A DNA stretch of 64,000 nucleotides from Actinomycetota bacterium (GCA_005885515.1 VAWK01000052.1:7268-71267), one strand, 5' to 3'. Numbered from the stretch's first letter, positions 15,163 to 25,130 are shown. Notes: a model not told the origin generated them from the letters alone. Made by a program: numbers and translations.

Positions 15163-15774
15163 ATGCGGTGCTGGCTTGGTGTTGATGTTGGTGCGGCGCA
15201 GAAGGGTTTCGACGTCGCGCTGGTCGACGATCACGAGCTCCTGCTGCTCCGCTCGAGGCTGGACTGCGAGGGAGTGATCGGCGTCGCAGAATCGGCCCGG
15301 CCGCGGCTCGTGGCCGTCGATAGCCCGCGTCACTGCGCGAACGACGGCGAGCGCAGCCGACCGGGCGAGCGGCAGCTCGCGCGGGCGATCTGTGGCATCC
15401 GCTGGACGCCCGATGAACGCCGGGTTCGCGCGAACCCCTACTACGCGTGGATCGTCGCGGGCTTGATGCTGTACGACGTCCTCGCCGATCGCGCTGTCGA
15501 CGCGATCGAGGTGTTCCCCACCGCGTCATGGACCCGCTGGCACGGCACGAGGGATGGCCGCTCTAGATCGATGTGGACGAAGCAGGCATTGGCGTCCCTC
15601 GGACTGGACGGCATTCCCGCCCGAACCAATCAGGACCAGCGCGACGCGATCGCCGCGGCCTTCACCGGCCGCCAGCACTCGCTCGGCCTCACCGAGTCGA
15701 TCGGCGAGATCGTCGTTCCATTTGAGCGAGCGGCGGCTGGACGCGACTTGCGCAAAGCTAGTCCCAGGCGATAG
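15163..15774 (+). CDS. DUF429 family protein
   Basis: 203 residues, ATG start. Shows the RNase H-like opening of DUF429: GVDVGAAQKGFDVALVDDH, then VAVDSPRHCA and the later EVFPTASWTRW and QDQRDAIAAAFTGR blocks. Conserved acidic residues (Asp8, Asp about 63, Glu/Asp near the end) fit a nuclease-type active site, but no activity is established for the family. No linked genes. Confidence 0.85.
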   Translation: MRCWLGVDVGAAQKGFDVALVDDHELLLLRSRLDCEGVIGVAESARPRLVAVDSPRHCANDGERSRPGERQLARAICGIRWTPDERRVRANPYYAWIVAGLMLYDVLADRAVDAIEVFPTASWTRWHGTRDGRSRSMWTKQALASLGLDGIPARTNQDQRDAIAAAFTGRQHSLGLTESIGEIVVPFERAAAGRDLRKASPRR

Positions 15775-15909
15775 TCAGGCCGGTTCCTCTCGGACCACTT
15801 GCCGGGCCGGCTTGTCGTTGCGAAGCTCGAGGTGGCGGGGTTGGACGGGCATCCCGGAGATCGAGCTGCCAGAGCTTGACCGCCTTGACCTTCTAGCATC
15901 GTCCCGCAG

Positions 15910-16221
15910 ATGCCTTCCTGCGCTCACCTCGATCGCGTTCGCGTGACCCAGCTCCCCGAGTCGGTCGAGGGCTGTGAGGACTGCCTGCTCACGAACGACC
16001 CGTGGCTGCACCTGCGCATCTGCCTGGAGTGCGGCAAGGTCGGCTGCTGCGATGACTCCCCCAATCGTCATGCACGCGCCCACGCCCGCAGCAGCGACCA
16101 CCCGCTGATTCGCTCGCTCGAGCCTGGCGAGAGGTGGTCCTGGTGCTTCGTGGACGACGTGGCGTTGCTCATTCCTGAGGTGCACGGCCAAACGCGCATC
16201 CCGCCCTCTCCGCTGGGGTGA
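15910..16221 (+). CDS. UBP-type zinc finger protein
   Basis: 103 residues. Nearly the whole protein is a UBP-type zinc finger (PF02148): C4 and H6, C22-x2-C25, C38-x2-C41, C46, then several His (HARAHARSSDH) that complete the zinc sites. In eukaryotes this domain binds the C-terminus of ubiquitin; in bacteria its ligand is not known. It lies 4 bases before the cNMP-domain/thioredoxin-reductase gene, an arrangement I recall from other actinobacteria, which suggests that the finger presents or docks a partner for the reductase. Confidence 0.85.
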   Translation: MPSCAHLDRVRVTQLPESVEGCEDCLLTNDPWLHLRICLECGKVGCCDDSPNRHARAHARSSDHPLIRSLEPGERWSWCFVDDVALLIPEVHGQTRIPPSPLG

Positions 16222-16225
16222 TCCG

Positions 16226-17836
16226 ATGACCGGGCCGGTGAGTCGAGTGCTGTCGAGCGCGCAGCTTACGCTGCTCGACGAGCACGGCGAACAGCGCAGC
16301 GCCGAGGTGGGGGAAACGCTGTATCAGATCGGCGATGAGACGTACCCGTTCATCGCGATCATCGAGGGGGAAGCGGCGGTGCTGGACGGAGCCGGCCAGG
16401 AGATCGCGCGCCATGGCGCCTCGGGCTTCCTGGGAGAGATCAACCTCCTGTCCGGGCAGACGGTCTTCGTCACTGCGGTCGTGACGCAGCCGCTGCGCTA
16501 CATCGCGGTCGATCGCGAAGTCTTCAGACGCCTGCTTTACGAGGACAGCTCGCTTTCTGATCTGGTCCTCAGCGCCCTCGTAGAGCGCCGCGAGCTGCTG
16601 CAGCAGCGCCCAGGCATCGGGGTCGAGATCGTCGGCGTCCGCGACTCGGCCGACACGCGCCGGCTGCTCGATTTCGCAAGGAGCCAGAAACTGCCCCACT
16701 CGTGGATCGATCCAGCCCAGAGCCACGACGGCGCCGCCCCGGCCACGACGGGTGCCTCGACGGACACGCCGCTCGTGCGGCTTCCGGGCGGCGCCGAGCT
16801 GCGCAATCCGAGCAACGGCGAACTATCCCGGGCGCTGGGAATCGGGCGGGCGCTCGCGCCGCACGAGGAGGTCGATCTGGTGATTGTCGGCGGCGGACCG
16901 GCCGGCCTCGGCGCGGCCGTTTACGGCGCCTCAGAGGGACTCGCCACGCTGATCGTGGAGAGCACTGTCATCGGTGGCCAGGCGGGCACGTCGCGCAGGA
17001 TCGAGAATTACCTAGGCTTCCCCGCCGGAATCAGTGGCCTTGAGCTAACCAGCCGCGCAGCCTCACAGGCGCGCAAGTTCCACGCCAGGATCGCCTCGCC
17101 ATACCGCGCCCGGGTACTCGAACCCGGCACCGGGAGGCACGTCGTCAGGCTCGAGGAGGGCATCGAAGTGAGCGCCCGCGCCGTCCTGCTTGCCACAGGC
17201 GCTGAATATCGCCGCCTGCCGGTGGACGGTCTTGACCGCTACGAGGGCATCAGCGTCTTCTACGCCGCCGGGCCGCTCGAGGGTCAGCTCTGCGCCGGCC
17301 AACGCGTGGGGGTGGTCGGGGGTGGCAACTCCGCAGCACAAGCAGCCATTTGGCTGACTCGCGGCGGCGCGCTCGTGACCCTTCTGCACCGCCGCGCGGA
17401 CCTGCGCGAGACGATGTCGCAGTACCTGGTCGAAGATCTCGAGCGCTACGGGGTGGCCGTGCGCGACCGCAGCGAAATCGCCGACCTGCATGGAGAGGGA
17501 GGGCAACTTCAGGCCGTGACCCTCGCCGATGGTGCGAAGCTGCCGTTGTCGTTCTTGTTCCTCTTTCTGGGCGCCGCGCCTTGCACAGATTGGCTCGGCG
17601 ACGTCGTGGCGCGAGACAACGACGGATTCATCCTCACTGGTCCCGACGCTGGCGCGGACGGTCTGCTGGAGACCAGCGTGCCCGGCGTTTACGCGGCCGG
17701 CGACGTGCGCGCCGGGTCGATCAAGCGCTGCGCGACCGCAGTCGGCGAGGGTGGGGCGGTGGTGGCTTTCGTGCACGAGCATCAGGAGCCACTTGTATCG
17801 CGCCACGCATCCCGCGCCGGCGGGCTTCCGGCGTAG
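16226..17836 (+). CDS. Cyclic-nucleotide-binding domain fused to thioredoxin reductase-like oxidoreductase
   Basis: 536 residues. Residues about 10-135 form a cNMP-binding (Crp-like) domain with FLGEINLLSGQ, but the usual phosphate-binding Arg (RxA) is replaced by FVT, so binding of cAMP is doubtful. After a linker the FAD motif GGGPAGLGAA appears at about residue 221, and NADPH motif GGGNSAAQ at about residue 365, ending with YAAGDVRAGSIKR typical of thioredoxin reductase. The redox CxxC of true thioredoxin reductase is absent (only one Cys, in GQLCAG, near the expected place). It must therefore pass electrons to another acceptor; the DUF899 protein downstream with CPSC is a candidate. Confidence 0.88.
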   Translation: MTGPVSRVLSSAQLTLLDEHGEQRSAEVGETLYQIGDETYPFIAIIEGEAAVLDGAGQEIARHGASGFLGEINLLSGQTVFVTAVVTQPLRYIAVDREVFRRLLYEDSSLSDLVLSALVERRELLQQRPGIGVEIVGVRDSADTRRLLDFARSQKLPHSWIDPAQSHDGAAPATTGASTDTPLVRLPGGAELRNPSNGELSRALGIGRALAPHEEVDLVIVGGGPAGLGAAVYGASEGLATLIVESTVIGGQAGTSRRIENYLGFPAGISGLELTSRAASQARKFHARIASPYRARVLEPGTGRHVVRLEEGIEVSARAVLLATGAEYRRLPVDGLDRYEGISVFYAAGPLEGQLCAGQRVGVVGGGNSAAQAAIWLTRGGALVTLLHRRADLRETMSQYLVEDLERYGVAVRDRSEIADLHGEGGQLQAVTLADGAKLPLSFLFLFLGAAPCTDWLGDVVARDNDGFILTGPDAGADGLLETSVPGVYAAGDVRAGSIKRCATAVGEGGAVVAFVHEHQEPLVSRHASRAGGLPA

Positions 17837-17847
17837 ACTCAGCGTCG

Positions 17848-18588
17848 CTGTCGGCCGATCCTGACATCCGCTTTCCCGGCGAGTCCGGCGAGTACCGCCG
17901 CGAGCGTAACCGCCTGCTCGAGGCCGAGATCGAGCTCCGGCGGATGCTCGAGCGCGTCGCCGCGCAGCGACGCGCACTGCCGCCGGGCGGTGCCGTCCCC
18001 GGCGACTACCGCTTCGAGGGGGCCGTCGGCGGGGAAGGTGAGGTGAGGCTCTCTGAACTGTTCGCGCCGGGGAAGGACACGCTCGTGATCTACAGCTTCA
18101 TGTTCCCTCGCTTCTCAGGCGACACCAGGCCTGGGCCCGCGAGCGGTGAGACCGCCAGATTGCCCCTGGCCGAGACTCCCTGTCCGTCCTGCACGTCGAT
18201 CCTCGATTCGCTCGACGGCGCCGCGCTCCACCTCGCGCAGCGGCTCAATCTGGCCGTGGTCGCGAAGTCGGCTCCCGAGCGGATCCGCAGCTTCGCGCGC
18301 GAGCGCCGCTGGCGGCACCTGCGGCTGCTCTCGTCACGTGACAACACCTACAACCGCGACTACCACGCCGAGACGCTCAAGGGCGAGCAGATCCCGATTC
18401 TGAACGTGTTCGTTCGCGACGGGGAGGCGATTCGGCACTCATGGGCCACGGAGCTGATGTTCGCTCCGCGAGACCCGGGCGAGGATCCCCGCCACGTCGA
18501 TGCGATCTGGCCCATCTGGAGCGTGCTCGACATGACCCCGGGAGGGCGGGTTACCGAGCCGAGCTTCCCCGGACTTGACTACCAGTAG
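17848..18588 (+). CDS. DUF899 thioredoxin-like protein, start uncertain
   Basis: About 246 residues. Family pattern from [26 protein letters not shown] onward, then a thioredoxin-like core with YSFMFPR, the CPSC motif at about residues 112-115, [20 protein letters not shown] and LNVFVRDG. The CPSC could act as a redox disulfide. No ATG, GTG or TTG lies before the conserved N-terminus in this frame: a CTG at 17848 is the best guess, ATG 17944 would cut off the first helix. Either a rare start, re-initiation after the upstream stop 12 bases away, or a base error. Context argues for a redox partner of the upstream reductase. Confidence 0.7.
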   Translation: MSADPDIRFPGESGEYRRERNRLLEAEIELRRMLERVAAQRRALPPGGAVPGDYRFEGAVGGEGEVRLSELFAPGKDTLVIYSFMFPRFSGDTRPGPASGETARLPLAETPCPSCTSILDSLDGAALHLAQRLNLAVVAKSAPERIRSFARERRWRHLRLLSSRDNTYNRDYHAETLKGEQIPILNVFVRDGEAIRHSWATELMFAPRDPGEDPRHVDAIWPIWSVLDMTPGGRVTEPSFPGLDYQ

Positions 18589-18670
18589 CCTTCAGCGTTC
18601 GACCAGCGGACTCGCACGGAGGCGAGCGAGCGAGAAGCACACACCCACAAGCGCGAAAGGCTCGATCACG

Positions 18671-19660
<990 letters not shown>

Positions 19661-19741
19661 GCTGAGGACGAGCACGCCGCGCCATGCCGCCAGGCCCGCG
19701 AGCGCGCTCTGCGCCGCGGCGCGCTTGCTGGTGATCGCTCG

Positions 19742-20422
19742 CTACCGGGTCAGCGCGCTGTCGGCCGCCCCTGCGTAGAGCTCCACGGCGCGCCAGCAAT
19801 ACCAGGCCGCGATCGATCGATAGGGGCGGTAGGGCTCGCCAAGCGGCTGCAGCGCTCGCGCGCCAGGCATCGGCACATTCCACGCTAGGCCGTATCCGCG
19901 GCGAACGCCGAAGTCGCCCGTCGGCCAGACGTCGAGGCGACGAAGCTGGAACATCAGGAACATGTCGGCCGTCCACGGGCCGATCCCGCGCACCGTGGAC
20001 AAGCGGGTGGTTATCTCATCGTCGGCTTGCCGCGACAGACCGCGGGGCGATAGGTCGACCGTTCCGTCGAGCACCTTGGTTGCGAGGTCTCGCAGCGAGG
20101 CGGTCTTGTTCGCGGACAGGCCGACCGCCCGGAGGTCCTCGTCAGCAAGGGCGATCAGCGCCTCCGGGGTGACGCCGCCGTCGAGCTTGGCGATCAGGCG
20201 GCCGTGGATTGCAGCCGCCGCCACGCCGGCCAACTGCTGGTAGACGATCGCACGCACCAGCGCGGCGAAATGCGAGTCGTGCGGGCGACGCAACGAAGGC
20301 GGGCCCGCGTCCGCGATGAGGCGCGCGATCACAGGGTCCCTGCTCGCCAGGATGCGGGCCGCGTCCCCGACAGACACGCGGCGCTTCGGCTCGGTTTTCG
20401 GGGCGGCGCTCACGCGCGTCAT
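19742..20422 (-). CDS. DNA-3-methyladenine glycosylase (AlkA-type, HhH-GPD)
   Basis: 226 residues from ATG 20422; GTG 20440 would add six. HhH-GPD fold: the LVRAIVYQQLAGVAAAAIHGRL helix, the hairpin VRGIGPWTADMFLMFQL and the catalytic Asp in PTGDFGVRRG. The protein would remove alkylated purines from DNA in base-excision repair. Typical HhH-only length, without the N-terminal domain of E. coli AlkA. It ends 81 bases from the aldo/keto reductase (convergent). UdgX at 25.2 kb is a second DNA-repair glycosylase in the window. Confidence 0.9.
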   Translation of the reverse strand: MTRVSAAPKTEPKRRVSVGDAARILASRDPVIARLIADAGPPSLRRPHDSHFAALVRAIVYQQLAGVAAAAIHGRLIAKLDGGVTPEALIALADEDLRAVGLSANKTASLRDLATKVLDGTVDLSPRGLSRQADDEITTRLSTVRGIGPWTADMFLMFQLRRLDVWPTGDFGVRRGYGLAWNVPMPGARALQPLGEPYRPYRSIAAWYCWRAVELYAGAADSALTR

Positions 20423-20488
20423 CCTCTCATGCTTGATCACGCAGGAACCGAGCTCGCTCGAACCGGCCTCGGGAGGCCAGCCCGTGAT

Positions 20489-21442
20489 TCAGCCAACGGC
20501 GCGCAGCAGTCGCGAGGACAGCGCTCGGACATGCTCGACAAGCTCAGGCGGCTCGTGCACCTCGAAGTCGACGCCGAGCATCGCGATTCGCAGTGCGAGC
20601 CAGCTGAGATCGTCATCGCCCGTCCTGTACTCGCACCGGTGCGCGCCCCGCGACTCGATCGCGCCCCAGTGGGCGGCGATGCGGCTGCCGATCTCCCGCG
20701 CGGAGGCGTGAAGAGTGACTCGTGCCTCGAACCGGTTGGGCGCCCCGCTGATGCTCTGTTCAACGTATGCGACCGCATCCTTGGCGGGCAGCTTGCGCTG
20801 GCCGAAGCGGACGCCGGCCGGCACAGGTTCGCCCAGGCGGTCGACTCGAAACGTCCGCCAGTCCTCGCGGCCACGATCCCAGGCGATGAGGTACCAGCGC
20901 CGCCCGTGGTTGACCAGCGAGTGAGGCTCGACCTCGCGGCGGCTGTCGGTACCATCGCGGCTCCGGTAGGCGAAGCGAACGCTCTCGGAATCGCGGCAGG
21001 CGGCGGCGATCACCGTCAGATGTTGCGGGTCGACGGTAGGGCCGGCGGCTGGCGGCGTGAACGTCGCCGAGCCCAGCGCACCGACGCGGCGGCGCAGATG
21101 CGCCGGCAGCACCTGCTCGAGCTTGACGAGAGCTCTCACGGCGGTTTCCTCGATACCCGTCACTGAGGCGCGCGCGGCGGTACGAAGGCCAACGGCGATC
21201 GCGATCGCCTCATCGTCGTCGAGCAGAAGCGGCGGCATCGCGGTTCCGGCGCGAAGCCGGTATCCGCCAGCGGGACCGGTGAGCGACTCCACCGGATAGC
21301 CGAGTTGGCGCAGCCGCTCCATGTCGCGCCGGATCGTCCGGCCTGACACTTCGAGCCTGTCGGCCAGCTCGCTGCCCGGCCAGTCGCGGCGCGCCTGAAG
21401 CAGGGAGAGGAGCTCGAGAAGGCGACTGGAGGTCTGGCTCAT
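20489..21442 (-). CDS. WYL-domain transcriptional regulator (YafY/DeoR-like)
   Basis: 317 residues, ATG start. N-terminal winged HTH (RLLELLSLLQARRDWPGSELADRLEVSGRTIRRDMERL) followed by a WYL domain (SVRFAYRSRDGTDSRREVEPHSLVNHGRRWYLIAWD) and the WCX C-terminal extension. WYL proteins sense nucleic acid or small ligands and can activate or repress. Divergent from the two-domain VOC gene with 92 bases between starts; many actinobacterial pairs of this type exist, so control of the VOC gene is likely. Confidence 0.9.
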   Translation of the reverse strand: MSQTSSRLLELLSLLQARRDWPGSELADRLEVSGRTIRRDMERLRQLGYPVESLTGPAGGYRLRAGTAMPPLLLDDDEAIAIAVGLRTAARASVTGIEETAVRALVKLEQVLPAHLRRRVGALGSATFTPPAAGPTVDPQHLTVIAAACRDSESVRFAYRSRDGTDSRREVEPHSLVNHGRRWYLIAWDRGREDWRTFRVDRLGEPVPAGVRFGQRKLPAKDAVAYVEQSISGAPNRFEARVTLHASAREIGSRIAAHWGAIESRGAHRCEYRTGDDDLSWLALRIAMLGVDFEVHEPPELVEHVRALSSRLLRAVG

Positions 21443-21534
21443 CGCATTTTCATCGTGGGGCTATTGGGGACAGATCTTGACCTAAATTCTCCGTAGGATG
21501 CCTCTCGATGTCAACCAGCCAGAAAGGAGCACCA

Positions 21535-22422
21535 ATGCAGCGAGACGGATACCTGCCCGGCGTCCCATGCTGGGTCGACACCAACCAGCCCGATCCGGAC
21601 GCGGCCGCCACCTTCTACGGCGGCCTGTTCGGATGGGTTTTCGAGGACGCAATGCCGCCTGGCTCAGCGGGCAAATATCTCATCGCTCGCCTCGAGGGCG
21701 GCGACGTAGCCGCCATCGCCTCGCAACCCGAGGGCGCGCCGCCGATGGCGGTGTGGAACACCTACGTATGGGTGGACAGCGCCGACGAGGCCGCGGCAAG
21801 GGTGCTGGACGCCGGTGGACGTGTCGTGATGGATCCCTTCGACGTCATGGACGCGGGCCGGATGGCGGTGTTGACCGATCCGGAGGGCGCGACGTTTCGC
21901 GTCTGGCAGGCGAAGCAGCACAAGGGCGCGCGGATCGTCAACACGCCCGGCTCTCTGAACTTCAACGGGCTGAACGTCCGCGACGCGGACGGCGCGAAGA
22001 CCTTCTACGGCTCGGTGTTCGGATGGAAGGCACTTGGCGTCGACGGCGGCGCGCAGATGTGGAGGCTGCCGGGATACGGCGACTTCCTGCAGCAGAGCGA
22101 TCCGGGACTCCGCGAGCGGATGGCGGCAAGCGGCGCTCCCGACGGGTTCGAGGACGTGGTCGCGACGCTCAATCCGATCGCCGACGACCAACCCGATGCG
22201 CACGCGCACTGGAGCGTCACGTTCGCGGTCGACGATGCCGACGCGATCGCCAAGCGGGCCGCGAAGCTCGGGGGCAAAGTGCTCGTCCCGCCGTTCGATG
22301 CGCCGTGGGTCAGGATGACCGTGATCGCCGATCCGCATGGCGCCAGGTTCGTCGCGAGCAAGTTCGTGCCGGAGAACAAGGACCTCAGGACCGCGGCCGA
22401 TTCGCTACAGACGGCTGCCTAG
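21535..22422 (+). CDS. Two-domain VOC / glyoxalase-like protein
   Basis: 295 residues from ATG 21535, which follows GAAAGGAGC at good distance; ATG 21508 is less likely. Two VOC domains in tandem: PCWVDTNQPDPDAAATFYGGLFGW at the start and LNFNGLNVRDADGAKTFYGSVFGW at about residue 140, each ending in a strand of the type VLTDPEGATFRVWQ / VIADPHGARFVASK. This type is often annotated as hydroxylase or glyoxalase-like, with no proven substrate. Probably controlled by the divergent WYL regulator. Confidence 0.85.
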   Translation: MQRDGYLPGVPCWVDTNQPDPDAAATFYGGLFGWVFEDAMPPGSAGKYLIARLEGGDVAAIASQPEGAPPMAVWNTYVWVDSADEAAARVLDAGGRVVMDPFDVMDAGRMAVLTDPEGATFRVWQAKQHKGARIVNTPGSLNFNGLNVRDADGAKTFYGSVFGWKALGVDGGAQMWRLPGYGDFLQQSDPGLRERMAASGAPDGFEDVVATLNPIADDQPDAHAHWSVTFAVDDADAIAKRAAKLGGKVLVPPFDAPWVRMTVIADPHGARFVASKFVPENKDLRTAADSLQTAA

Positions 22423-22459
22423 CTCTCTGAGAGCGGCAGCCCACCCACGTTGGGCGTAG

Positions 22460-22479
22460 GCGGGCGTCGCGGCGCCCGC
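22460..22479 (+). terminator. Hairpin terminator after the VOC gene
   Basis: GCGGGCG-TCGCGG-CGCCCGC, a perfect 7-base-pair stem with a 6-base loop, followed by TTTC, 38 bases after the VOC stop codon. Stem and short T run fit an intrinsic terminator in a high-GC genome. Confidence 0.5.
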
Positions 22480-22521
22480 TTTCGTCCGCGCCGCTCCCGG
22501 GCGAGTTACGGTACGTGGAGA

Positions 22522-23160
22522 ATGTCAGGATCGCCAGTGGCGACCGAGCGCCGGGTGCAGCGAGCACCCGTCTTACGTAGGCTCACGCCGCTCTGTGGAC
22601 TGGTCGCGGCCGCGACCGCCACCGCGTGCGGCGGCACGTCGCCCTCGGCGGAGACCGCCCGGACTCGCTCCGCGCCCGCTTCGTCGTCGGCGCCAGCCGC
22701 TCCGTCCACGCGGACAGGCTCTGCGCCCGCATCGTCGGCGCCAGCCGCTCCGTCCACGCATCGCGCGCGGGCACGGATCACGGTTCGTACGGCGGGCAGT
22801 CGCTACGGGCGCGTCCTGGTCGACGCCCGCGGACGCACGCTCTATCTCTTCACTCGCGATGGGACCGGAGCGAGCCGCTGCGGCGGAGCCTGTGCGCGAG
22901 CGTGGCCACCCTACGTCGTCGCCGGCGGGGGCCGCGCTGGGGCGGGGGCACATACCCCGCTCATCGGTGTCATCCGCCGCAAGGAGGGTTCGCGGCAGCT
23001 GACCTACAACGGCCATCCCCTCTACTACTACGTCGGCGACCGCGCGCCTGGAGACATCCTCTGCCAGGACGTGGAGGAGTACGGCGGTCATTGGTGGGTC
23101 GTCTCGCCCGCCGGCGGGCCCGTTACGGGGAGCGGGACGCCGTGCGGTCGCTCCCGGTGA
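22522..23160 (+). CDS. Secreted lipoprotein of the COG4315 (Lipoprotein_15 repeat) type
   Basis: 212 residues from ATG 22522. N-terminal basic stretch, hydrophobic segment LCGLVAAATATACGG whose Cys fits a lipobox in a weak form, then an Ala/Ser/Pro linker built from a duplicated unit, and a C-terminal domain with YGRVLVDARGRTLYLFTRD, CGGACARAWPP, TYNGHPLYYYVGD and GGHWWVVSP. That is the pattern of secreted repeat lipoproteins of unknown function. Four Cys in the domain could form disulfides. Surface protein in any case; no partner nearby. Confidence 0.8.
   Translation: MSGSPVATERRVQRAPVLRRLTPLCGLVAAATATACGGTSPSAETARTRSAPASSSAPAAPSTRTGSAPASSAPAAPSTHRARARITVRTAGSRYGRVLVDARGRTLYLFTRDGTGASRCGGACARAWPPYVVAGGGRAGAGAHTPLIGVIRRKEGSRQLTYNGHPLYYYVGDRAPGDILCQDVEEYGGHWWVVSPAGGPVTGSGTPCGRSR
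22684..22759 (+). repeat. Duplicated 28-base unit in the lipoprotein linker
   Basis: TCGTCGGCGCCAGCCGCTCC... occurs at 22684-22711 and again at 22732-22759, identical over 28 bases with a 48-base period (16 codons). It encodes SSAPAAPST twice, an unstructured linker between the lipid anchor and the domain. Confidence 0.85.
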
Positions 23161-23235
23161 GCCGCTCCGGAATAGTGTTGACCGGCAGGCTCGGTTGCGC
23201 ACTTGCGCGTTGTTCAAACTGAAAGGGGAGTTGCG

Positions 23236-23529
23236 ATGGACACCTACGTAATCCTGCGGCGCAGCGGCTGGCGCTCACCCGAGGAGCTCCAGGAGGCGGC
23301 CGGACGCTCCAAACAGGTGGGCGACGAGCAGATGTCCGACGACATCCGCTGGATCCGCAGCTACGTCTTGGAGGAGGGCGGAGGATCGGTCGGAACCGTG
23401 TGCGTCTATCAGGCCAGCAGCCCGGAGGCGATCCGCGAGCACGCCTCGCGCGCTGACCTGCCGGTCGACGAGATCATCTCGATCGCCGATACGGTCGTCG
23501 TGCGGCCCGACCCCGATGCCCGGGCCTAG
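23236..23529 (+). CDS. DUF4242 (SCO4226-like, nickel-binding) family protein
   Basis: 97 residues from ATG 23236, with GAAAGGGGAG upstream. Follows the small ferredoxin-like DUF4242 pattern: MDTYVILRRSGWRSPEELQEAA, IRWIRSYVLEEGGGSVGTVCVYQASSPEAIREHA and the ending DEIISIADTVV. One Streptomyces relative (SCO4226) has been described as nickel-binding; whether that holds here is unknown. Free-standing gene. Confidence 0.82.
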   Translation: MDTYVILRRSGWRSPEELQEAAGRSKQVGDEQMSDDIRWIRSYVLEEGGGSVGTVCVYQASSPEAIREHASRADLPVDEIISIADTVVVRPDPDARA

Positions 23530-23620
23530 AGCCGCCGTGCGTGTGCTGCGGAATCTCGAGGAGCTCGAGCGGCGGAGCTAGCCAATCGTCTCCTCGGGAT
23601 TCGCGTGGTCGACCGCCGCG

Positions 23621-23920
23621 CTAGTCCTCCAGCACGTCGATCACCTCGTACACGCCGGAGACGTGCTCGTTCTCCACGAACGCCGACAGCCGCCCCACGC
23701 GCTGGACCTCCTGTGCGTCGGCCTCGCCGCGCCAGCTGCGGTAGTCCTCCTTGCTCGTGTTGAACAGCCCGAACGAGATGACCTCGTCCTCGTCGCGGAT
23801 GTTGCGCGCGTGATAGGCACGCTGTAGGCCTGGCGGCCTCTCATCACCGGGATCCCACGCCCGACGGAAGTCCTCCCACGCGCCTGGCTTGAGTCGGCGG
23901 GCGGTGAACATGACGATCAT
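23621..23920 (-). CDS. ABM-like small protein
   Basis: 99 residues, ATG with AGGAGG at ideal distance. The beginning MIVMFTARRLKPGAWEDFRRAW and the middle ISFGLFNTSKEDYRSWR fit a dimeric alpha/beta-barrel (antibiotic biosynthesis monooxygenase-like) domain; the final VYEVIDVLED strand supports this. No Cys or His cluster. The function cannot be told; many such proteins are heme- or quinol-related or uncharacterised. Confidence 0.65.
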   Translation of the reverse strand: MIVMFTARRLKPGAWEDFRRAWDPGDERPPGLQRAYHARNIRDEDEVISFGLFNTSKEDYRSWRGEADAQEVQRVGRLSAFVENEHVSGVYEVIDVLED

Positions 23921-24020
23921 TCTCCAGACCTCCTGTTAGCGGTTCGACGCCTGTTTGGTTGCCGCGACGGTAGCTCACGCCCCCGGCTGTCGTCGAGCAA
24001 AGCCCGCGCGGCTCGGTCCC

Positions 24021-25130
24021 TCAGGCGGTGAGGCGGACGCTGCCGCGACCGATGACCTCGACCTCGCCGCCTGGCTGGCAGCTCGAGATCTCAAGCGCCT
24101 CGCGGGCGAGCGAGGCTCGCAGCAGCACGAAGGCGACGGCTCCGAGCACGGTTGGGACCACGAGCGCAAGCGCCCGGTAGGCAAGCACGGCGGCGGTCGC
24201 CGCCGCGAACGACACGTGGTAGAGCGCCAGCGTGCCTACGAGTCCGGCGTCCAAGCCGCCGATGCCGCCGGGCAGCGGCACCAACCCGCCTAGCTCCCCG
24301 ATCAGATAGCCGATCCAGATGATCGCGAGCGGTGGCACCGAGCCGAACGCGTGAAACGTGGCCCACAGGATCATCACATCGAAGGCCAGGTAGCCGACCA
24401 GTCCGCACAACAGCCACAGGTCGCGCCCGCGCAGCAGCGACAGCACTTCCGCCACGCCGTCCGCCAGCGTCTGCAGCGCGCGCGCCACGCGCGAGGCGGG
24501 GCCCGAGCGCGCCGCGCGACGCCGCCCAGCGGTCGCCGCCCAGCGCCCGCCGGCGATCGTGATGACGATTGCCGCGGTGGCGACCAGGGCCGGCACCAGC
24601 GTCAGGGCGAGCGAGGCACGGCCCGCAAACACGCCCGCTGCCAGGCCGAACCCGATGATCGCCACGCCGAGCACGTTGGGCAGGCTGGTGAGCAGGAAGA
24701 ACGCCACGCTCCTGCGGGCGATGTGCCCGCCGTCCATGCCGCCGCGGCGCAGCGCCCAGGCGCCAAGCGCAAGGCCGCCCGCGCCTCCGGTGGGCAGCAC
24801 CGCGTTGGCGCCCAGCTCGGAGAGCCCGATCTGCGTGCTCACGCGCCAGCGCATACCCCTGCAGAACACGCTGCGGAAGGCCGCCACGTAGGACAGTCCT
24901 GAGAGAACCTTCAGGACCGCGCCGAGCGCGAGCCAGGCGGGGTCGCCGTGCGCGAAGCGCGAGCGCAGGCTCGCGAGCCCCGGCACGAGCGTGATCACCG
25001 CGACGGCGACCACCACGGCCACGCTCAGCGTGAGCAGGCTGCGGCGCAGCAGCGAGCGATCGACGCGCGGCGCCGGGGCGAAATCGTCGCGGGTGAGGGA
25101 GGCAACCGTCGCGGCGTGACCCGGCTCCAT
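24021..25130 (-). CDS. Lysylphosphatidylglycerol synthase TM-region (UPF0104) family membrane protein
   Basis: 369 residues from ATG 25130; the ORF track extends it to 26372, but that part is antisense to UdgX and a lipoprotein gene. About eight membrane segments, with the family features LSELGANAVLPTGGAGGLALG near residue 105-125 and LIGELGGLVPLPGGIGGLDAG near residue 285-305. Those Gly/Pro loops mark flippase-like membrane domains of the LPG synthase/AglD group. The aminoacyl-transferase domain of full MprF is absent, so it may act as a lipid or glycolipid translocator. Divergent from udgX with 90 bases between starts. Confidence 0.85.
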   Translation of the reverse strand: MEPGHAATVASLTRDDFAPAPRVDRSLLRRSLLTLSVAVVVAVAVITLVPGLASLRSRFAHGDPAWLALGAVLKVLSGLSYVAAFRSVFCRGMRWRVSTQIGLSELGANAVLPTGGAGGLALGAWALRRGGMDGGHIARRSVAFFLLTSLPNVLGVAIIGFGLAAGVFAGRASLALTLVPALVATAAIVITIAGGRWAATAGRRRAARSGPASRVARALQTLADGVAEVLSLLRGRDLWLLCGLVGYLAFDVMILWATFHAFGSVPPLAIIWIGYLIGELGGLVPLPGGIGGLDAGLVGTLALYHVSFAAATAAVLAYRALALVVPTVLGAVAFVLLRASLAREALEISSCQPGGEVEVIGRGSVRLTA

